Part shown: piece after piece, positions 14,236 to 18,952 of the stretch
How positions within the stretch are numbered: the first letter of the stretch is position 1
How the letters are laid out: each line of letters opens with the position of its first letter
Assembly: GCA_910587555.1 (NCBI GenBank)
Contig: CAJULV010000071.1
Location: 1-18,952 of the forward strand
DNA: 18,952 bases
From: an uncultured Acetatifactor sp.
GTDB lineage: Bacteria; Bacillota; Clostridia; Lachnospirales; Lachnospiraceae
Reading direction: 5' to 3'
Notes under the pieces: generated by a model
What the model was told of the DNA's origin: nothing
Seen by the model: the letters and a program-made list of their open reading frames with translations, nothing else
Database searches by the model: none
Made by a program: the position numbers and the translations under genes

Positions 14236-15981
14236 CTATTCCAATACATACTTCTGCTGAAATTCCCGGAATTTCCTGCGGTATTCCTCGCTTCCGTTGC
14301 GGAATTCCCGCAATTGTTCATGAAGGCTCATGTTCTGCCTGGCCATGTCCAGGATACAGCCTGCGATATTGGAGCAATGGTCCGCGGTCCGCTCCAGATC
14401 CGTCAGCAGGTCCGACCAGACAAATCCTGCCGTGATGGAACAGCCTCCCTGCTGCATGCGGCGGATGTGCCGGGTGCGCATCTCCTCCTTCAGACGGTCT
14501 ATCACCTCTTCCAGAGGTTCCACCATGGCGGCGGCCTCCAGTTCCTGTCCCAGGAATGCCCACAGGGACAGATCCAGAATCTCTTCCACCGCGCCGCAGA
14601 GCACCTGCAGTTCCCGGCGGGCCTCGTCGGTAAATGTCCGCTCCTTTTCCGCCATTTCCTCCGCCGCTCTGAGCAGATTCACGGCATGATCGGCAATCCG
14701 TTCGAAATCCCCGATGATTTTCAGCAGCTTGGCTGCTTCCGTGCTGTCGGAAGCGGAGATCTGCAGTGCGCTGAGCTTCACCAGATAGGTACTTAAGATA
14801 TCCTCGTAATAATCCGTTTTCTCTTCCTTCAGACGGATGGAGTCCGCCAGTTCCGGCGTCAGGTTTCCCAATGCGGCAATGGACTCTTTCAGGGATTCCA
14901 CAGCCAGTTCCGCCATGGACCCGGTTACCCTGTGGCAGCGTTCCAGGGCGATGGAGGGCGCGGCAAAAAAGCGCTCGTCCAGTTCCCTGTATTCCTCCTG
15001 CTGCTTCTCCTCCGGCACCATCCGGGTCACCAGTTTTTCCAGTACCCCGGAGAGCGGCAGCATCAGCAGCAGGCACAGAAGGTTAAATACGGTATGGGCC
15101 GCCGCAATGCCGAACAGAGAGGCCGGCGTCTCCAGAAACTGCAGGTGAAAAACCCCTCTGGCCACGCCGAACAGGGTAAGCCATACCGCCGTTCCGATAC
15201 AGTTGAAGGACAGATGGACCATGGCTGCCCGCCTGGCGTTTTTGTTGGCTCCCACAGCGGAAAGCATGGCAGTGACGCAGGTACCGATATTCTGGCCCAT
15301 GATGATGGGAATGGCCGCGCCGTAGGATATCTGCCCCGTCACAGCCAGGGCCTGCAGGATACCGACGGAGGCGGAACTGGACTGGATAACGGCAGTCAGC
15401 ACGGCTCCCGCCAGAACGCCCAGGACAGGATTCCGGAACATGACGAACAACTGCTGAAAGGCAGGAAGCTTACCCAGTCCGGACACCGCGCCGGACATGG
15501 TCTCCATGCCGAACATCAGCGTGGCAAAGCCCAGAAAAATCATGCCTGTATCTTTCTTTTTCTCTCCCTTGCAGAACATATACAGAATGATGCCCGCCAG
15601 GGCCAGCAGGGGCGTAAAGGAGGAGGGCTTCAGCAGGCGGATGTACCAGCTGCCGCTGTCGATGCCCGCCAGGCTTAAAATCCAGGCCGTCACCGTGGTT
15701 CCCACATTGGCTCCCATGATCACATTGACGGCCTGCCGTAATGTCATAAGCCCTGAATTGACAAATCCAACCACCATTACTGTGGTGGCCGAGGAGCTCT
15801 GGATCACCGCGGTCACCGCCAGTCCCGTCAGCAGCCCGGCCACCCGGCCCGTGGTAAATTTTCCCAGAAGGGCCCGCAGCTTTCCGCCTGCCCTGCGCTC
15901 CAGCGCCTGTCCCATGACGCTCATACCGAATAAAAACAGGCTTAAGCCGCCGATCAATGTCAATGCGTTAAAAATATCCAT
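14236..15981 (-). CDS. Na/Pi cotransporter family protein with PhoU-like C-terminal domain
   Basis: The 581-residue product carries the two inverted repeats of the PNaS family: QSSSATTVM (61-69) and QSSSASVGI (200-208), each followed by a GxNxGT motif (GANVGTT at 90-96 and GQNIGTC at 229-235). About eight membrane segments occupy residues 1-315. The rest (about 345-570) is helical and PhoU-like, as in many bacterial members (about 550-600 residues). It imports phosphate or a related anion with Na+; the PhoU-like part probably regulates transport. AGGAG six nt upstream fixes the start. It follows the cation exchanger on the same strand but is separated from it by a strong terminator, and no clear promoter is visible in the short gap. 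Confidence 0.92.
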   Translation of the reverse strand: MDIFNALTLIGGLSLFLFGMSVMGQALERRAGGKLRALLGKFTTGRVAGLLTGLAVTAVIQSSSATTVMVVGFVNSGLMTLRQAVNVIMGANVGTTVTAWILSLAGIDSGSWYIRLLKPSSFTPLLALAGIILYMFCKGEKKKDTGMIFLGFATLMFGMETMSGAVSGLGKLPAFQQLFVMFRNPVLGVLAGAVLTAVIQSSSASVGILQALAVTGQISYGAAIPIIMGQNIGTCVTAMLSAVGANKNARRAAMVHLSFNCIGTAVWLTLFGVARGVFHLQFLETPASLFGIAAAHTVFNLLCLLLMLPLSGVLEKLVTRMVPEEKQQEEYRELDERFFAAPSIALERCHRVTGSMAELAVESLKESIAALGNLTPELADSIRLKEEKTDYYEDILSTYLVKLSALQISASDSTEAAKLLKIIGDFERIADHAVNLLRAAEEMAEKERTFTDEARRELQVLCGAVEEILDLSLWAFLGQELEAAAMVEPLEEVIDRLKEEMRTRHIRRMQQGGCSITAGFVWSDLLTDLERTADHCSNIAGCILDMARQNMSLHEQLREFRNGSEEYRRKFREFQQKYVLE

Positions 15982-16055
15982 ACTTTTCTCCTGTGCGTTC
16001 TTTTTGCTTTTTACGTCCGCTTTCTTTTTTCCTTATTTATTCCCGGTTTTTGGTG

Positions 16056-16086
16056 AAAAAAACGGAAATGTTTCAAGATTTCCGTT
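16056..16086 (-). terminator. Intrinsic terminator after the cation exchanger
   Basis: Minus-strand AACGGAAAT (16086-16078) and ATTTCCGTT (16069-16061) form a perfect 9-bp stem with an 8-nt loop. A run of T follows (16060-16056). It sits 15 bp beyond the exchanger's stop codon. Confidence 0.85.
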
Positions 16087-16101
16087 CACATCCCCTGTCT
16101 G

Positions 16102-17070
16102 TCAGAGACAGATGAAAATAAAATACAGAACATATCCAGCCAACATGGCTATTCCGCCGGAACGTCCCAGCTTTCTCCCTTTTACGCTGCAGACCAGAAG
16201 CAGAACCCCTGCCGCGGCCGCCGTCCACATATCGGCGTAAAATTCCGTCGAAAAGGGAACCGGCGTAATCAGCGCGGACACGCCAACCACAAACAGGATG
16301 TTGAAGATATTGCTGCCCACGATATTGCCGATGGCAATGTCCGCGTTTCCCTTGGCTGATGCAGCCACAGAGGTAAACAGTTCCGGCAGGGAGGTCCCCA
16401 GGGCTACAATGGTCAAACCGATAAACCGCTCGCTCATCCCGAAGAGTCTGGCCAGATCCGTGGCCGCGTCCACTGCGATCTGGCTTCCCAGAACAATCAT
16501 CACAAGGCCTCCCAGAGTGCTGAGAACAGAGGGCCAGACTTTTTTCCCCTGAACAGAGGCGGCCGTCAAATCCGCGCCCGGCTCCAAAACACGGTTTTTC
16601 TGCACCGATGTCCGCAGCAGATAGCCCATATAGGCCAAAAACAGCAGCGTCAGCACTGCCCCTTCCCAGAACCCCACAGCGCCTCCCGAACTCTGAAACA
16701 GCAGAAGCAAAGTGACCCCGATCATGAACGGCATATCCCGAAACAGGGTGTGGGCGGAAACCGCCAGAGGCGCCACCACCGAGGACAACCCCAGAATAAT
16801 CAGAATATTCAGAATATTGCTGCCCAGAATATTGCCGATGGTGATATCCGCATTCCCCTTCACCGCAGCCGTTATGCTCACCGCGGCCTCCGGCGCGCTG
16901 GTACCCATGGCCACAATGGTCAGCCCGATAACCAGTTGGGGAATACCGAAGCGCCTGGCAATACCGGAGGCGCCGTCCACAAAACGGTCCGCTCCCTTCA
17001 CCAACAGCACAAACCCAAGAACCAACAGCAGCAGCGACACAGCCAGAGCATACAATTCTCCCATTTCCAT
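16102..17070 (-). CDS. CaCA-family cation/sodium exchanger (YrbG-like), probable Mn2+/Ca2+ exporter
   Basis: The 322-residue product has the duplicated alpha-repeats of Ca2+/cation antiporters: GTSAPE (56-61) with GNILGSNILNI (79-89), and GTSLPE (225-230) with GNIVGSNIFNI (248-258). About ten membrane segments are present and the length is typical for bacterial members (about 310-330). The start at 17070 is preferred because AGGAGG lies ten nt upstream and the membrane domain begins at once. An open frame reaching to 17223 starts inside the loop of the leader terminator and cannot be correct. The family exchanges Ca2+ for Na+ or H+. The yybP-ykoY leader upstream points to Mn2+ as inducing ion and perhaps substrate. 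Confidence 0.92.
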   Translation of the reverse strand: MEMGELYALAVSLLLLVLGFVLLVKGADRFVDGASGIARRFGIPQLVIGLTIVAMGTSAPEAAVSITAAVKGNADITIGNILGSNILNILIILGLSSVVAPLAVSAHTLFRDMPFMIGVTLLLLFQSSGGAVGFWEGAVLTLLFLAYMGYLLRTSVQKNRVLEPGADLTAASVQGKKVWPSVLSTLGGLVMIVLGSQIAVDAATDLARLFGMSERFIGLTIVALGTSLPELFTSVAASAKGNADIAIGNIVGSNIFNILFVVGVSALITPVPFSTEFYADMWTAAAAGVLLLVCSVKGRKLGRSGGIAMLAGYVLYFIFICL

Positions 17071-17080
17071 CTCTACCTTT

Positions 17081-17086
17081 CCTCCT
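17081..17086 (-). promoter_or_regulatory. Ribosome binding site that sets the exchanger start
   Basis: A perfect AGGAGG lies ten nt before the ATG at 17070, with a second AAAGG closer in. It rules against the far-upstream start at 17223. Confidence 0.75.
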
Positions 17087-17199
17087 TTTTCAATACCGCA
17101 GCTTTTGTACTCCTGTCCGAAAGTTTTCCCTGACAGCACAGCCCTTATCCCCCGAGACATGCAGGTCATCCTCTGAAAAAACAGCGCTTTCCTTTGGCT

Positions 17200-17247
17200 A
17201 AAAAAGCGAGCACTCTGCTGCATAATATCTATACAACAAAGTCTCGC
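17200..17247 (-). terminator. Riboswitch-controlled intrinsic terminator
   Basis: Minus-strand GCGAG-A-CTTTGTTG (17247-17234) pairs with CAGCAGAG-TG-CTCGC (17220-17206): 13 base pairs including two G-U, with a small internal mismatch and a 13-nt loop. Six T follow (17205-17200). The 5' arm is the 3' strand of aptamer helix P1, so aptamer and terminator are mutually exclusive. Confidence 0.85.
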
Positions 17248-17354
17248 TTCTCACTTACAAAGCCGGATTCACCTCCGCGGACTTACTCCGGAAGAAAATC
17301 GTATTGACGGCAAGGTAAACATGGAATGCATCCATGCAAGCTACTCCCTTTATC
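17234..17354 (-). promoter_or_regulatory. yybP-ykoY family (Mn2+) riboswitch aptamer
   Basis: The minus-strand leader shows the conserved pieces of the yybP-ykoY RNA in order: AAAGGGAGTAGC (17351-17340), GCCGTCAATACG (17311-17300), GGTGAATCCGGCTTTGT (about 17274-17258) and GCGAGACTTTG (17247-17237). Helix P1 forms between GATAAAG (17354-17348) and CTTTGTT (17241-17235). This class senses Mn2+ and controls Mn2+ homeostasis and membrane transport genes. Metal binding would stabilise P1 and free the transcript from the overlapping terminator, giving an ON switch for the exchanger. Confidence 0.88.
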
Positions 17355-17360
17355 ATGGTC

Positions 17361-17390
17361 AGTGTAACACAGGAAATATTATCCTGTCAA
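17361..17390 (-). promoter_or_regulatory. Promoter of the riboswitch-exchanger transcript
   Basis: On the minus strand a perfect TTGACA (17390-17385) and TACACT (17366-17361) lie 18 bp apart. The predicted start at about 17354 coincides with the first base of aptamer helix P1. Confidence 0.75.
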
Positions 17391-17455
17391 TCGCCAATTC
17401 ATACTTTTTACCCTGCATCTTTGTACGATACAGTTCACGGAAGCCTCCCCGCCAA

Positions 17456-18523
17456 TCAGTCCCCCGTTGATTTTCTGTAAAGCAGTTTTGTCTCTGTATG
17501 AACAACCCTGAAATTCAATGACTGGTCCTGAATTCTGGTAGCCAGAAGCTGCACCGCCGTAAGCCCCATAATTTGGCTGTGAATATGGATCGTAGTCAGT
17601 GAGGGATCTACAATTCTGGATTCCGGAGAGTCATCAAATCCGCAAAGCCACACATCCTCCGGAACCGAAATTCCCATACCCTTCAACACCTGTAACACTT
17701 CTAATGCCACAAAATCATTTGCACAAATAAATACTTCCGGCATTCTATCCATCTTTTGCAAACATTCCGTCAAATATTCACGATATACTGCTGCGTCAGA
17801 ATTCCTGCCCCCATCTTTATTCCCAATGACGGAATACTCTGCCTTACATGACAGCCCAAGAAAATACAGCGCATCCCTGTATGCCATATAACGTTCATAA
17901 AAAGACTGGCAGTGCAAATATTCCCCGATAAATCCGATTTGCCTTTTTCCCCTTCTGACCATCTCCGCCACAAAATGCCTTATACCAGACCGATTATCCA
18001 TATACAGATAATCTGCTCTTAATGGTTCATCACAGCCAAATACCGGAGAATCCACAAACAAAATAGGTTTATTGAGCGAATAAAGCATGGAACAATAGTT
18101 TCTGTCAAACATCTCTATGCAGATAATTCCGGCGGTTTTTTTACTGCTGTAAGCCCTTGGCAGCTGAAGATTCTCTATTTCCTCTCTCTGAACCCGGTAT
18201 ATTGTGAAACTGTACCCCAATTGATCGATTTCACTCTGAAACTTGTCAATCATGGTAGAAACAAAATGCATATTGCCTATAAAGCCTGTAGTAAACAACA
18301 CAATTTCACCGGTTCCTGTGGCAGGAATCCGCTCTCCCTGTCTCCCCGCATCCGCAATATCCATATAGGAAAACTGTTTATATCCCATTTCCTTTGCTTT
18401 TTTCAGCACCTTTTTCCGCGTTGCATCCGCTAAATTGCCTGTATTGTTTATTGCCTTGGAAACGGTATTCCGCGAAACACCAAGTGCTTCCGCAATGTCC
18501 TGCGTCGTAACACGGCGTGCCAT
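17456..18523 (-). CDS. LacI-family transcriptional regulator
   Basis: The 355-residue product opens with a LacI helix-turn-helix (TTQDIAEALGVSRNTVSKAIN, about residues 6-26) and the hinge region up to about residue 60. A periplasmic-binding-protein-like effector domain follows (about 72-350) with family landmarks: VPEDVWLCGFDDSP (287-300) and ICANDFVALEVL (266-277). The length is typical. GGAGGG six nt before the ATG supports the start. It lies 174 bp downstream of a GH32 gene on the same strand, so it probably controls sucrose or fructan use, although no operator is visible in the window. The N-terminus of the effector domain is somewhat unusual and long (residues 60-90), so the ligand cannot be read from sequence. 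Confidence 0.9.
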   Translation of the reverse strand: MARRVTTQDIAEALGVSRNTVSKAINNTGNLADATRKKVLKKAKEMGYKQFSYMDIADAGRQGERIPATGTGEIVLFTTGFIGNMHFVSTMIDKFQSEIDQLGYSFTIYRVQREEIENLQLPRAYSSKKTAGIICIEMFDRNYCSMLYSLNKPILFVDSPVFGCDEPLRADYLYMDNRSGIRHFVAEMVRRGKRQIGFIGEYLHCQSFYERYMAYRDALYFLGLSCKAEYSVIGNKDGGRNSDAAVYREYLTECLQKMDRMPEVFICANDFVALEVLQVLKGMGISVPEDVWLCGFDDSPESRIVDPSLTTIHIHSQIMGLTAVQLLATRIQDQSLNFRVVHTETKLLYRKSTGD

Positions 18524-18697
18524 AATATTCCCTCCAGGTCATTTCCAACTGCCGTTACACTCCACAAAAGCTTCAATTTCACCTTTAGCAGACATCTGTA
18601 CATACCGGCATCCGCATTAATTCCGCACTGATTTTCCCGGCCAGATTATCAAAACCATATACCAGAACAGAATTAAGGCAACATGCCCCATGGAGCG
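18524..18697. other. Intergenic gap between GH32 and LacI genes
   Basis: It holds the LacI ribosome binding site and a near-palindrome around CTCCATGGGGC (about 18687-18699). I see no convincing terminator with a T run and no clear promoter, so read-through from the GH32 gene into the regulator is possible. Confidence 0.4.
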
Positions 18698-18952
18698 TTA
18701 CGCCAAATCATATTTTACCACATCCATTACAGCCTTCCCATCCACATAAAACGAAATCCCGTCGGCCGACAAATCCGTATAAAAAGTTATCGTCAGAACC
18801 TGCTCTCCATCATTCACAAATACCTCCGCGCTGAAACGGTCAAGAATTACCCGCAGCTTCAATTTTCCATCCCTGCCGCTCACCCGGCTTCTTCTCTGAT
18901 GATGAGTGTTCATTTTGGTATAAAGGGCGTTTACTCTAACGCCCCCACAAAC
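18698..18952 (-). CDS. C-terminal fragment of a GH32 beta-fructosidase (sucrose/fructan hydrolase)
   Basis: Only the last 84 residues are in the window; the gene continues beyond the right edge. They match the C-terminal beta-sandwich module of GH32 enzymes, with the signature LRVILDRFSAEVFVNDGEQV and the closing strand GISFYVDGKAVMDVVKYDL. The catalytic five-bladed propeller lies outside, so invertase, sucrose-6-phosphate hydrolase and levanase/fructanase cannot be separated. The LacI-type regulator directly downstream fits a sugar-responsive locus. Confidence 0.8.
   Translation of the reverse strand, partial: VCGGVRVNALYTKMNTHHQRRSRVSGRDGKLKLRVILDRFSAEVFVNDGEQVLTITFYTDLSADGISFYVDGKAVMDVVKYDLA

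Noticed and set aside
17071..17223. N-terminal extension of the cation exchanger
   Set aside because: The extended start would lie inside the loop of the riboswitch terminator, and the added residues are not membrane-like. The AGGAGG-preceded ATG at 17070 fits far better.
18550..18697. Minus-strand open stretch in the GH32-LacI gap
   Set aside because: It has no supported start codon or ribosome binding site and no family resemblance. Open by chance is the simpler reading.
1..18952. CRISPR arrays, tRNA/rRNA genes, insertion sequences, integrases
   Set aside because: I looked for regularly spaced repeats, cloverleaf-like sequences and transposase or recombinase motifs, and found none.

Overview
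The window looks like chromosomal DNA of an anaerobic Bacillota, most likely a Lachnospiraceae-type Clostridium. This is inferred from strong AGGAGG-type ribosome binding sites, moderate GC with an AT-rich island at the left end, and the gene families present: a yybP-ykoY leader, DegV, MerR fusions, GH127 and GH32 sugar genes, and large membrane hybrid kinases. No rRNA, tRNA, transposase, integrase or CRISPR array is seen. Apart from three small genes at the left end, every gene lies on the minus strand.

Left end (1-1260). An AT-rich stretch carries a TIGR04076-family gene and a probably decayed small ORF, followed by a small acidic gene of unknown function. A long hairpin lies between that gene and the convergent GH127 gene.

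Carbohydrate and MerR block (1320-6360, minus). In transcription order: a promoter with the unusual 19-bp spacer of MerR-activated promoters; a leader of about 210 nt; a MerR regulator fused to a SAM methyltransferase; a 74-residue acidic protein; an ArsB/NhaD-type permease; and a GH127 beta-L-arabinofuranosidase-like enzyme, which may have its own promoter.

Signalling block (6449-14100, minus). A promoter drives a lone receiver protein, then a membrane hybrid kinase (HisKA-HATPase-pseudoreceiver-receiver-Hpt), then a second membrane hybrid kinase whose receiver is followed by a complete but diverged DegV (fatty-acid-binding type) domain. The genes overlap or nearly touch. A hairpin terminator follows, then a flavodoxin-fold/SCP2-like/multi-span membrane fusion protein. 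No DNA-binding output domain is encoded in this block. The two lipid-binding-type domains (DegV and SCP2) next to each other suggest a lipid-related or membrane-related signal, but this is inference.

Ion transport block (14236-17390, minus). A Na/Pi cotransporter with a PhoU-like tail lies downstream of a CaCA-family cation/sodium exchanger. The exchanger is preceded by a good sigma-70-type promoter, a yybP-ykoY (Mn2+) riboswitch and an overlapping intrinsic terminator, arranged as a transcriptional ON switch. This points to Mn2+ (or Mn2+/Ca2+) export for the exchanger.

Right end (17456-18952, minus). A LacI-family regulator follows the C-terminal end of a GH32 fructan/sucrose hydrolase that runs off the window.
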